The notes beneath the pieces were generated by a model. The model had not been told where the DNA came from and searched no databases. It saw only the letters and a list, made by a program, of their open reading frames with translations. A stretch of DNA of 64,000 bases from NCBI GenBank assembly GCA_947561715.1, contig OX387197.1, positions 21,106,266-21,170,265 on the forward strand. Direction: 5' to 3'. The DNA comes from Ascidia mentula (lineage: Eukaryota > Chordata > Ascidiacea > Phlebobranchia > Ascidiidae). Each line of letters starts with the position of its first letter. Positions within the stretch are counted from its first letter, which is position 1. The position numbers and the translations under genes were made by a program. Below are positions 11,118-23,896 of the stretch, in pieces.

Positions 11118-12838
11118 GACAGACCAGATTTCTTTGATATTGCAAACGTAGCATCACATTTTGTCACAACATTTACACCTCTCAACTCCCATCGGGTTGC
11201 ATTCATGAAACTGAGAATCTCGTATGGGTCATAATATCATGATGCAAGGGCGGACTGTCACAAAACTAAACTATTAGAAAAGGTGAAAGCTAGAAACCCT
11301 TTCCACTTCGCTCAGCGAGCTATCTGACTTATCCACATTCCGTGGACGTGAATCGCAAGACATGTCATTTGTATAACTTTCCTAATATTTTACCGCGCCA
11401 AATCATTTCAACATGTTACCTGTTCCACCTCAGATTCCACTCTTTCACGATATTAGCAAAACACCATTATTTTCCACGTAATCTTTCACCCTTGACAATC
11501 ATTCTTTGGGATTTAATTTTGGTTTTACTTTTGTTTACAATTTTTTTTATTTCCAGTACACTATGTGACAAAATGTTTGAGGTTTCGAATTTTGTTGTAA
11601 ATTTGTTTACTTTTTGTTGTAAACAAGCTTGACTAAAGCACGCCACAAACATGAGGTGTGAGGAACAATTGTTGACAACGTGGATAATGCTTTTCACAAA
11701 TACGTACATACATTGTTAGTTTACCTTGAGAATTCGGCTTACGAGAGGCGAGAGGGTCTCCACATTGTTAGGAATTTCCCTTCTTGCACACCTCTTTAAT
11801 GGTGAGCTGTTCTCATTGGCGTCGGGTATTTTCTTTATTGTTGGGGTGGGAAGCCACCAACCATCCTCTACACAATTCATGAAGAATTGGATGTCTTGTA
11901 ATTGTCTTGGGGCCCCACCGGGGCTGTTTGTACACCCCCTAGGACTGACAATTTAGCAGTTAGCCTTTGCAAAACCCCCCAATGTGCTGTCTTAATGCAG
12001 CTGTAATCAATTTTTTTTCTGTTCAGCAATAGTAGTCCCCCTTCATGAGTCATCAGACCCGGCAATTGTTTTTGGCAAACAAGAGAAACTGTAACCAGGT
12101 GCACAATAACAAATGACTTCTGAAACTCGATTTTTGGGATTTAATTGAGAGATGCGGCCTTAAGGGCAGTTCTTGTATAAAAGCGAGATGCATGTCTCGG
12201 TTTGCAAAATACGCAATAGTCGCTACAACTTTTAATTTTCTTTTCCTAAGAAATTACCATAAATAATTTTTTATTGCAACAGCAGTCCTGTTTAATGTTA
12301 TGCTCGTGGTTACGTAAAATTTGCATGTACATTGCACCAACTTCTGCAAACTAGTAATGTACGAGGATTTTTGTAAATTTATTTGAGATTGCTGGGTGTT
12401 TGAACACCTTCCAACAACGTTACGGTTCCGTATTTTTTAAAATAAGGCGCCTTTCCTTATTAAAATAAAACTGCTTTGTCGCGCCTCCTTCCAATGACTT
12501 CACATTCGCCTCAGCAAAAAGGGATGGCGATTTCTTGTCTTAGCTAGTTTTGCAATTTAAATATTAAGTAGAAGCTGAAAATATCATGAATATGTTTGTC
12601 GTAGGTGTACCTTATAGGCCTACAGACTAGTTAAAGAACAATGCGCCTTTTTTGTTAACTGTTGGCAGACATTATATTGTAGCAACAAATATATAGAAAA
12701 AATAAAATTAGGTGTGTTTTCCTAAAATACGTTTCAGTGTATGTTGTAAGTTATAATTAAGTAAAAAATGAATGATAAAATTAAGTTAGCAAAATCAAAG
12801 ATTTTAAACCGCACCAAAACACATGGAAGTTGTAAGTC

Positions 12839-13008
12839 ATGGAAGGGGGCAAAACAGGTGCTGGATATGGGGAAATACAATTTGCAGGAAAAAAGTTTGG
12901 CGTGCACCGTCTAGCTTACATGATTTTTGTTGAGGGAACTCTGAAACCTTTGCCAAAGTTCCTTGACGTGAGCCACCGCTGCCACAAAAGCTTGTGCGTC
13001 AAACCAGG
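12839..13008 (+). pseudogene. His-Me finger endonuclease ORF interrupted by the 23.9 kb block
   Basis: Codons 1-56 and two bases of codon 57 match the other copies (the shared bases are the AGG at the junction). The frame then runs into block sequence and stops at 13027. Its missing 3' part, residues 58-87, sits at 36879-36969 on the far side of the block. Catalytic His46 remains but Asn67 and the second zinc loop are lost, so this copy should be inactive. Confidence 0.85.
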
Positions 13009-13247
13009 GCATGGTCAGCCTATCTAAATGCATGGAGTTTCTTCATTTCGTTTTGACTTTCGTTTTGAAAGACGAAATTTCGTTTCGTATGACACTTTTT
13101 CGTTTCGAAACGATATACAAAAACGAAATTTTGGGTAAAAACATAATGCCAAAAAACAAAAAAAAATTGTAATTTAATGGGCACTTGATGATGCCCTTGA
13201 GCGAAACATGTCGGTTTGGAGGAAATTTTGTATCAAAACACACTTGC
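13009..13247. other. Left end of the block
   Basis: AT-rich with several CGAAATTTCG and TTTCGTTTCG motifs like those in the adjoining satellite, but not a recognisable monomer. It contains a GGGCA..TGCCC inverted repeat followed by GCGAAACATGTCGG (13179-13214). No gene seen. Confidence 0.6.
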
Positions 13248-16200
13248 ATTTTAAAATCAAAATTTTGTTTTTTTTTCGTTTCGAATAACGTTTGCGAAAC
13301 GAAATTTCGTTTTCGTGTTAGGTTTGAAAGCGAAATAGAAGTTGGTTTGGGTTCCCCCAAGAAATTAGTTTAATATTACAAAACTTAAATGAAATTGAGA
13401 CACAATTGCGTGCCATTTCGAAATACTCGAGTTGTTTTACGCGACTGTAAAGTGTAATGATGTTATTTACGTAGAAAACAGTTGATTTCAGTGATAACAT
13501 TATCACCACGCACTAAATAAGCGAAATTTCGCGGGTTTTANNNNNNNNNNNNNNNNNNNNNNNNNNNNNNNNNNNNNNNNNNNNNNNNNNNNNNNNNNNN
13601 NNNNNNNNNNNNNNNNNNNNNNNNNNNNNNNNNNNNNNNNNNNNNNNNNNNNNNNNNNNNNNNNNNNNNNNNNNNNNNNNNNNNNNNNNNNNNNNNNNNN
13701 NNNNNNNNNNNNNNNNNNNNNNNNNNNNNNNNNNNNNNNNCATCCAAGTAAAGCAAAATCGTGATTGTTCATCGTGATAAAGTGAATCCTGCACTATTTA
13801 CGCCAAAAGATGATGAAAGATCTTGTTTCACATACGAATCTGACCGTGTGCCGCAAAGGGGAATTGGAAACGAAATTTTGGTTTTAAAAACAAAATTTCG
13901 TTTCGAATAACGTTTGCGAAACGAAATTTCGTTTTCGTGTTAGGTTTGAAAGCGAAATAGAAGTTGGTTTGGGTTCCCCCAAGAAATTAGTTTAATATTA
14001 CAAAACTTAAATGAAATTGAGACACAATTGCGTGCCATTTCGAAATACTCGAGTTGTTTTACGCGACTGTAAAGTGTAATGATGTTATTTACGTAGAAAA
14101 CAGTTTATTTCAGTGATAACATTATCACCACGCACTAAATAAGCGAAATTTCGCGGGTTTTACATCCAAGTAAAGCAAAATCGTGATTGTTCATCGTGAT
14201 AAAGTGAATCCTGCACTATTTACGCCAAAAGATGATGAAAGATCTTGTTTCACATACGAATCTGACCGTGTGCCGCAAAGGGGAATTGGAAACGAAATTT
14301 TGGTTTTTAAAACAAAAATTCGTTTCGAATAACCTTTGCAAAAGGAAATTTCGTTTTCGTGTTAGGTTTGAAAACGAAACAGAAGTTGGTTTGGGTTCCC
14401 CCAAGAAATTAGTTAAATATTACAAGCCCACAATGAAATTGCGTCACAATTGTGTGACATTTTCGAATTACTCGAGTTGTTTTATGCGACTGTAATGTGT
14501 AATGATGTTTTTTACGTAGAAAACAGTTTATTTCAGTGATAACATTCTCACCACACACTAAATAAGCGAAACTTCGCGGGTTTTACATCCAAGTAAAGCA
14601 AAATCGTGATTGTTCATCGTGATAAAGTGAATCCTGCACTATTTACGCCAAAAGATGATGAAAGATCTTGTTTTACATACGAATCTGACCGTGTGCCGCA
14701 AAGGGGAATTGGAAACGAAATTTTGGTTTTTAAAACAAAATTTCGTTTCGAATAACCTTTGCCAAAGGAAATTTCGTTTTCGTGTTAGGTTTGAAAACGA
14801 AACAGAAGTTGGTTTGGGTTCCCCCAAGAAATTAGTTAAATATTACAAGCCCTCAATGAAATTGCGTCACAATTGTGTGACATTTTCGAATTACTCGAGT
14901 TGTTTTATGCGACTGTAATGTGTAATGATGTTATTTACGTAGAAAACAGTTTATTTCAGTGATAACATTATCACCACGCACTACATAAGCGAAATTTCGC
15001 GGGTTTTACATCTAAGTAAAGAAAATTGTGATTGTTCGTCGTGATAAAGTGAATCCTGCACTATTTACGCCAAAAGATGATGAAAGATCTTGTTTCACAT
15101 ACGAATCTGACCGTGTGCCGCAAAGGGGAATTGGAAACGAAATTTTGGTTTTAAAAACAAAATTTCGTTTCGAATAACGTTTGCGAAACGAAATTTCGTT
15201 TTCGTGTTAGGTTTGAAAGCGAAATAGAAGTTGGTTTGGGTTCCCCCAAGAAATTAGTTTAATATTACAAAACTTAAATGAAATTGAGACACAATTGCGT
15301 GCCATTTCGAAATACTCGAGTTGTTTTACGCGACTGTAAAGTGTAATGATGTTATTTACGTAGAAAACAGTTTATTTCAGTGATAACATTATCACCACGC
15401 ACTAAATAAGCGAAATTTCGCGGGTTTTACATCCAAGTAAAGCAAAATCGTGATTGTTCATCGTGATAAAGTGAATCCTGCACTATTTACGCCAAAAGAT
15501 GATGAAAGATCTTGTTTCACATACGAATCTGACCGTGTGCCGCAAAGTGGAATTGGAAACGAAATTTTGGTTTTTAAAACAAAAATTCGTTTCGAATAAC
15601 CTTTGCAAAAGGAAATTTCGTTTTCGTGTAAGGTTTGAAAACGAAACAGAAGTTGGTTTGGGTTCCCCCAAGAAATTAGTTAAATATTACAAGCCCACAA
15701 TGAAATTGCGTCACAATTGTGTGACATTTTCGAATTACTCGAGTTGTTTTATGCGACTGTAATGTGTAATGATGTTATTTACGTAGAAAACAGTTTATTT
15801 CAGTGATAACATTATCACCACGCACTACATAAGCGAAATTTCGCGGGTTTTACATCTAAGTAAAGAAAATTGTGATTGTTCGTCGTGATAAAGTGAATCC
15901 TGCGCTATTTACGCCAAAAGATGGTGAAAGATCTTGTTTCACATACGAATCTGACCGTGTGCCGCAAAGGGGAATTGGAAACGAAATTTTTGGTTTCGAA
16001 AACAAAATTTCGTTTCGAATAACGTTTGCAAAACGAAATTTCGTTTTCGTGTTAGGTTTGAAAACGAAATAGAAGTTGGTTTGGGTTCCCCCATGAAATT
16101 AGTTAAATATTACAAGCCCTCAATTAAATTGCGTCACAATTGTCTGACATTTTCGAAATATTCGAGTTGTTTTATGCGACTGTAATGTGTAATGATGTTA

Positions 16201-19200
16201 TTTACGTAGAAAACAGTTTATTTCAGTGATAACATTATCACCACGCACTACATAAGCGAAATTTCGCGGGTTTTACATCTAAGTAAAGGAAAATCGTGAT
16301 TGATCATCGTGATAAAGTGAATCCTGCACTATTTACGCCAAAAGATGATGAAAGATCTTGTTTCACATACGAATCTGACCGTGTGCCGCAAAGGGGAATT
16401 GGAAACGAAATTTTGGTTTTTAAAACAAAATTTCGTTTCGAATAACGTTTGCGAAACGAAATTTCGTTTTCGTGTTAGGTTTGAAAGCGAAATAGAAGTT
16501 GGTTTGGGTTCCCCCAAGAAATTAGTTTAATATTACAAAACTTAAATGAAATTGAGACACAATTGCGTGCCATTTCGAAATACTCGAGTTGTTTTACGCG
16601 ACTGTAAAGTGTAATGATGTTATTTACGTAGAAAACAGTTTATTTCAGTGATAACATTATCACCACGCACTAAATAAGCGAAATTTCGCGGGTTTTACAT
16701 CCAAGTAAAGCAAAATCGTGATTGTTCATCGTGATAAAGTGAATCCTGCACTATTTACGCCAAAAGATGATGAAAGATCTTGTTTCACATACGAATCTGA
16801 CCGTGTGCCGCAAAGGGGAATTGGAAACGAAATTTTGGTTTTTAAAACAAAAATTCGTTTCGAATAACCTTTGCAAAAGGAAATTTCGTTTTCGTGTTAG
16901 GTTTGAAAACGAAACAGAAGTTGGTTTGGGTTCCCCCAAGAAATTAGTTAAATATTACAAGCCCACAATGAAATTGCGTCACAATTGTGTGACATTTTCG
17001 AATTACTCGAGTTGTTTTATGCGACTGTAATGTGTAATGATGTTATTTACGTAGAAAACAGTTTATTTCAGTGATAACATTCTCACCACACACTAAATAA
17101 GCGAAACTTCGCGGGTTTTACATCCAAGTAAAGCAAAATCGTGATTGTTCATCGTGATAAAGTGAATCCTGCACTATTTACGCCAAAAGATGATGAAAGA
17201 TCTTGTTTCACATACGAATCTGACCGTGTGCCGCAAAGGGGAATTGGAAACGAAATTTTGGTTTTAAAAACAAAATTTCGTTTCGAATAACCTTTGCCAA
17301 AGGAAATTTCGTTTTCGTGTTAGGTTTGAAAACGAAACAGAAGTTGGTTTGGGTTCCCCCAAGAAATTAGTTAAATATTACAAGCCCTCAATGAAATTGC
17401 GTCACAATTGTGTGACATTTTCGAATTACTCGAGTTGTTTTATGGGACTGTAATGTGTAATGATGTTATTTACGTAGAAAACAGTTTATTTCAATGATAA
17501 CATTCTCACCACACACTAAATAAGCGAAACTTCGCGGGTTTTAAATCTAAGTAAAGCAAAATCGTGATTGTTCATCGTGATAAAGTGAATCCTGCACTAT
17601 TTACGCCAAAAGATAATGAAAGATCTTGTTTCACATACGAATCTGACCGTGTGCCGCAAAGGGGAATTGGAAACGAAATTTTGGTTTTTAAAACAAAATT
17701 TCGTTTCGAAAAACCTTTGCAAAAGGAAATTTCGTTTTCGTGTTAGGTTTGAAAACGAAACAGAAGTTGGTTTGGGTTCCCCCAAGAAATTAGTTAAATA
17801 TTACAAGCCATCAATGAAATTGCGACACAATTGTGTGACATTTTCGAAATACTCGAGTTGTTTTATGCGACTGCAATGTGTAATGATGTTATTTACGTAG
17901 AAAACAGTTTATTTCAGTGATAACATTATCACCACGCACTACATAAGCGAAATTTCGCGGGTTTTACATCTAAGTAAAGAAAATTGTGATTGTTCGTCGT
18001 GATAAAGTGAATCCTGCACTATTTACGCCAAAAGATGATGAAAGATCTTGTTTCACATACGAATCTGACCGTGTGCCGCAAAGGGGAATTGGAAACGAAA
18101 TTTTTGGTTTCGAAAACAAAATTTCGTTTCGAATAACGTTTGCAAAACGAAATTTCGTTTTCGTGTTAGGTTTGAAAACGAAATAGAAGTTGGTTTGGGT
18201 TCCCCCATGAAATTAGTTAAATATTACAAGCCCTCAATTAAATTGCGTCACAATTGTGTGACATTTTCGAAATATTCGAGTTGTTTTATGCGACTGTAAT
18301 GTGTAATGATGTTATTTACGTAGAAAACAGTTTATTTCAGTGATAACATTATCACCACGCACTACATAAGCGAAATTTCGCGGGTTTTACATCTAAGTAA
18401 AGCAAAATCGTGATTGATCATCGTGATAAAGTGAATCCTGCACTATTTACGCCAAAAGATGATGAAAGATCTTGTTTCACATACGAATCTGACCGTGTGC
18501 CGCAAAGGGGAATTGGAAACGAAATTTTGGTTTTAAAAACAAAATTTCGTTTCGAAAAACCTTTGCAAAAGGAAATTTCGTTTTCGTGTTAGGTTTGAAA
18601 TCGAAACAGAAGTTGGTTTGGGTTCCCCGAAGAAATTAGTTAAATATTACAAGCCCTCAATGAAATTGCGTCACAATTGTGTGACATTTTCGAAATACTC
18701 GAGTTGTTTTACGCGACTGTAAAGTGTAATGATGTTATTTACGTAGAAAACAGTTTATTTCAATGATAACATTCTCACCACAAACTAAATATGCGAAACT
18801 TCGCGGGTTTTACATCTAAGTAAAGCAAAATCGTGATTGTTCATCGTGATAAAGTGAATCCTGCATTATTTACGCCAAAAGATGATGAAAGATCTTGTTT
18901 CACATACGAATCTGACCGTGTGCCGCAAAGGGGAATTGGAAACGAAATTTTGGTTTTTAAAACAAAATTTCGTTTCGAAAAACCTTTGCAAAAGGAAATT
19001 TCGTTTTCGTGTTAGGTTTGAAAACGAAACAGAAGTTGGTTTGGGTTCCCCCGAAGAAATTAGTTAAATATTACAAGCCATCAATGAAATTGCGACACAA
19101 TTGTGTGACATTTTCGAAATACTCGAGTTGTTTTATGCGACTGTAATGTGTAATGATGTTATTTACGTAGAAAACAGTTTATTTCAGTGATAACATTATC

Positions 19201-22200
19201 ACCACGCACTACATAAGCGAAATTTCGCGGGTTTTACATCTAAGTAAAGCAAAATCGTGATTGATCATCGTGATAAAGTGAATCCTGCACTATTTACGCC
19301 AAAAGATGATGAAAGATCTTGTTTCACATACGAATCTGACCGTGTGCCGCAAAGGGGAATTGGAAACGAAATTTTGGTTTTAAAAACAAAATTTCGTTTC
19401 GAAAAACCTTTGCAAAAGGAAATTTCGTTTTCGTGTTAGGTTTGAAATCGAAACAGAAGTTGGTTTGGGTTCCCCGAAGAAATTAGTTAAATATTACAAG
19501 CCCTCAATGAAATTGCGTCACAATTGTGTGACATTTTCGAAATACTCGAGTTGTTTTACGCGACTGTAAAGTGTAATGATGTTATTTACGTAGAAAACAG
19601 TTTATTTCAATGATAACATTCTCACCACAAACTAAATATGCGAAACTTCTCGGGTTTTACATCTAAGTAAAGCAAAATCGTGATTGTTCATCGTGATAAA
19701 GTGAATCCTGCACTATTTACGCCAAAAGATGATGAAAGATCTTGTTTCACATACGAATCTGACCGTGTGCCGCAAAGGGGAATTGGAAACGAAATTTTGG
19801 TTTTTAAAGCAAAATTTCGTTTCGAAAAACCTTTGCAAAAGGAAATTTCGTTTTCGTGTTAGGTTTGAAAACGAAACAGAAGTTGGTTTGGGTTCCCCCA
19901 AGAAATTAGTTAAATATTACAAGCCATCAATGAAATTGCGACACAATTGTGTGACATTTTCGAAATACTCGAGTTGTTTTACGCGACTGTAAAGTGTAAT
20001 GATGTTATTTACGTAGAAAACAGTTTATTTCAATGATAACATTCTCACCACACACTAAATATGCGAAACTTCGCGGGTTTTACATCTAAGTAAAGCAAAA
20101 TCGTGATTGTTCATCGTGATAAAGTGAATCCTGCACTATTTACGCCAAAAGATGATGAAAGATCTTGTTTCACATACGAATCTGACCGTGTGCCGCAAAG
20201 GGGAATTGGAAACGAAATTTTGGTTTTTAAAGCAAAATTTCGTTTCGAAAAACCTTTGCAAAAGGAAATTTCGTTTTCGTGTTAGGTTTGAAAACGAAAC
20301 AGAAGTTGGTTTGGGTTCCCCCAAGAAATTAGTTAAATATTACAAGCCATCAATGAAATTGCGACACAATTGTGTGACATTTTCGAAATACTCGAGTTGT
20401 TTTACGCGACTGTAAAGTGTAATGATGTTATTTACGTAGAAAACAGTTTATTTCAATGATAACATTCTCACCACACACTAAATATGCGAAACTTCGCGGG
20501 TTTTACATCTAAGTAAAGCAAAATCGTGATTGTTCATCGTGATAAAGTGAATCCTGCACTATTTACGCCAAAAGATGATGAAAGATCTTGTTTCACATAC
20601 GAATCTGACCGTGTGCCGCAAAGGGGAATTGGAAACGAAATTTTGGTTTTTAAAACAAAATTTCGTTTCGAAAAACCTTTGCAAAAGGAAATTTCGTTTT
20701 CGTGTTAGGTTTGAAAACGAAACAGAAGTTGGTTTGGGTTCCCCCGAAGAAATTAGTTAAATATTACAAGCCATCAATGAAATTGCGACACAATTGTGTG
20801 ACATTTTCGAAATACTCGAGTTGTTTTATGCGACTGTAATGTGTAATGATGTTATTTACGTAGAAAACAGTTTATTTCAGTGATAACATTATCACCACAC
20901 ACTACATAAGCGAAATTTCGCGGGTTTTACATCTAAGTAAAGCAAAATCGTGATTGATCATCGTGATAAAGTGAATCCTGCACTATTTACGCCAAAAGAT
21001 GATGAAAGATCTTGTTTCACATACGAATCTGACCGTGTGCCGCAAAGGGGAATTGGAAACGAAATTTTGGTTTTAAAAACAAAATTTCGTTTCGAAAAAC
21101 CTTTGCAAAAGGAAATTTCGTTTTCGTGTTAGGTTTGAAATCGAAACAGAAGTTGGTTTGGGTTCCCCGAAGAAATTAGTTAAATATTACAAGCCCTCAA
21201 TGAAATTGCGTCACAATTGTGTGACATTTTCGAAATACTCGAGTTGTTTTACGCGACTGTAAAGTGTAATGATGTTATTTACGTAGAAAACAGTTTATTT
21301 CAATGATAACATTCTCACCACAAACTAAATATGCGAAACTTCTCGGGTTTTACATCTAAGTAAAGCAAAATCGTGATTGTTCATCGTGATAAAGTGAATC
21401 CTGCATTATTTACGCCAAAAGATGATGAAAGATCTTGTTTCACATACGAATCTGACCGTGTGCCGCAAAGGGGAATTGGAAACGAAATTTTGGTTTTTAA
21501 AACAAAATTTCGTTTCGAAAAACCTTTGCAAAAGGAAATTTCGTTTTCGTGTTAGGTTTGAAAACGAAACAGAAGTTGGTTTGGGTTCCCCCGAAGAAAT
21601 TAGTTAAATATTACAAGCCATCAATGAAATTGCGACACAATTGTGTGACATTTTCGAAATACTCGAGTTGTTTTATGCGACTGTAATGTGTAATGATGTT
21701 ATTTACGTAGAAAACAGTTTATTTCAGTGATAACATTATCACCACGCACTACATAAGCGAAATTTCGCGGGTTTTACATCTAAGTAAAGCAAAGTCGTGA
21801 TTGATCATCGTGATAAAGTGAATCCTGCACTATTTACGCCAAAAGATGATGAAAGATCTTGTTTCACATACGAATCTGACCGTGTGCCGCAAAGGGGAAT
21901 TGGAAACGAAATTTTGGTTTTAAAAACAAAATTTCGTTTCGAAAAACCTTTGCAAAAGGAAATTTCGTTTTCGTGTTAGGTTTGAAATCGAAACAGAAGT
22001 TGGTTTGGGTTCCCCGAAGAAATTAGTTAAATATTACAAGCCCTCAATGAAATTGCGTCACAATTGTGTGACATTTTCGAAATACTCGAGTTGTTTTACG
22101 CGACTGTAAAGTGTAATGATGTTATTTACGTAGAAAACAGTTTATTTCAATGATAACATTCTCACCACAAACTAAATATGCGAAACTTCGCGGGTTTTAC

Positions 22201-23896
22201 ATCTAAGTAAAGCAAAATCGTGATTGTTCATCGTGATAAAGTGAATCCTGCACTATTTACGCCAAAAGATGATGAAAGATCTTGTTTCACATACGAATCT
22301 GACCGTGTGCCGCAAAGGGGAATTGGAAACGAAATTTTGGTTTTTAAAGCAAAATTTCGTTTCGAAAAACCTTTGCAAAAGGAAATTTCGTTTTCGTGTT
22401 AGGTTTGAAAACGAAACAGAAGTTGGTTTGGGTTCCCCCAAGAAATTAGTTAAATATTACAAGCCATCAATGAAATTGCGACACAATTGTGTGACATTTT
22501 CGAAATACTCGAGTTGTTTTACGCGACTGTAAAGTGTAATGATGTTATTTACGTAGAAAACAGTTTATTTCAATGATAACATTCTCACCACACACTAAAT
22601 ATGCGAAACTTCGCGGGTTTTACATCTAAGTAAAGCAAAATCGTGATTGTTCATCGTGATAAAGTGAATCCTGCACTATTTACGCCAAAAGATGATGAAA
22701 GATCTTGTTTCACATACGAATCTGACCGTGTGCCGCAAAGGGGAATTGGAAACGAAATTTTGGTTTTTAAAACAAAATTTCGTTTCGAAAAACCTTTGCA
22801 AAAGGAAATTTCGTTTTCGTGTTAGGTTTGAAAACGAAACAGAAGTTGGTTTGGGTTCCCCCGAAGAAATTAGTTAAATATTACAAGCCATCAATGAAAT
22901 TGCGACACAATTGTGTGACATTTTCGAAATACTCGAGTTGTTTTATGCGACTGTAATGTGTAATGATGTTATTTACGTAGAAAACAGTTTATTTCAGTGA
23001 TAACATTATCACCACGCACTACATAAGCGAAATTTCGCGGGTTTTACATCTAAGTAAAGCAAAATCGTGATTGATCATCGTGATAAAGTGAATCCTGCAC
23101 TATTTACGCCAAAAGATGATGAAAGATCTTGTTTCACATACGAATCTGACCGTGTGCCGCAAAGGGGAATTGGAAACGAAATTTTGGTTTTAAAAACAAA
23201 ATTTCGTTTCGAAAAACCTTTGCAAAAGGAAATTTCGTTTTCGTGTTAGGTTTGAAATCGAAACAGAAGTTGGTTTGGGTTCCCCGAAGAAATTAGTTAA
23301 ATATTACAAGCCCTCAATGAAATTGCGTCACAATTGTGTGACATTTTCGAAATACTCGAGTTGTTTTACGCGACTGTAAAGTGTAATGATGTTATTTACG
23401 TAGAAAACAGTTTATTTCAATGATAACATTCTCACCACAAACTAAATATGCGAAACTTCGCGGGTTTTACATCTAAGTAAAGCAAAATCGTGATTGTTCA
23501 TCGTGATAAAGTGAATCCTGCATTATTTACGCCAAAAGATGATGAAAGATCTTGTTTCACATACGAATCTGACCGTGTGCCGCAAAGGGGAATTGGAAAC
23601 GAAATTTTGGTTTTTAAAACAAAATTTCGTTTCGAAAAACCTTTGCAAAAGGAAATTTCGTTTTCGTGTTAGGTTTGAAAACGAAACAGAAGTTGGTTTG
23701 GGTTCCCCCGAAGAAATTAGTTAAATATTACAAGCCATCAATGAAATTGCGACACAATTGTGTGACATTTTCGAAATACTCGAGTTGTTTTATGCGACTG
23801 TAATGTGTAATGATGTTATTTACGTAGAAAACAGTTTATTTCAGTGATAACATTATCACCACGCAATAAATATGCGAAACTTCGCGGGTTTTACAT
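13248..23896 (+). repeat. 423-bp satellite array with higher-order structure
   Basis: A partial monomer lies before the gap, and 24 monomers of 422-424 bp lie between 13741 and 23896. Monomer subtypes can be told apart by diagnostic substitutions. The left third runs as trimers E-F-G, E-F-H, E-F-G. The right part runs D-V-D-A-A-V, then D-V-D-A-V, then D-V, with monomers starting about every 423 bp from 18410. Every monomer contains perfect palindromes or close variants, such as GCGAAATTTCGC and AACGAAATTTCGTT. Short ORFs on both strands repeat with the monomer and are not taken as genes. Length, homogeneity and higher-order order are typical of centromeric or heterochromatic satellite, but location cannot be told here. 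Confidence 0.95.
13541..13740. other. Assembly gap (200 N)
   Basis: Exactly 200 Ns inside the satellite. The flanks, GCGGGTTTTA and CATCCAAG, are directly adjacent in other monomers, so the contig ends abut in phase. The gap size is probably a placeholder and the array may be longer or partly collapsed. Confidence 0.97.

Larger units (their letters stand above)
1..13008 (+). repeat. Left macrosatellite array, 4.32-4.33 kb units
   Basis: Head-to-tail units start at 1, 4321, 8647 and 12977, giving periods of 4320, 4326 and 4330 bp. The last unit stops at 13008. Units are almost identical over their whole length. Differences are a 6-bp indel near 3583/7905, microsatellite length changes and a few substitutions. 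Each unit holds one Mutator-like transposase pseudogene and one His-Me endonuclease ORF in the same orientation. The array runs off the left edge, so its true length is unknown. Unit 3 switches from a left-type to a right-type set of variants between about 8680 and 9105. Confidence 0.97.

Noticed and set aside
13179-13214. Hammerhead-ribozyme-like core (TGATGA...GCGAAAC...TC)
   Set aside because: The first core C of CTGATGA is T, stem II would be about two base pairs and stem III is minimal. The perfect GGGCA/TGCCC pairing competes with the ribozyme fold.
13800-23724. Many 60-94 codon ORFs on both strands every 423 bp
   Set aside because: They recur with the satellite monomer, differ by frame-breaking changes between subtypes and have no domain. 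They are by-products of the repeat.
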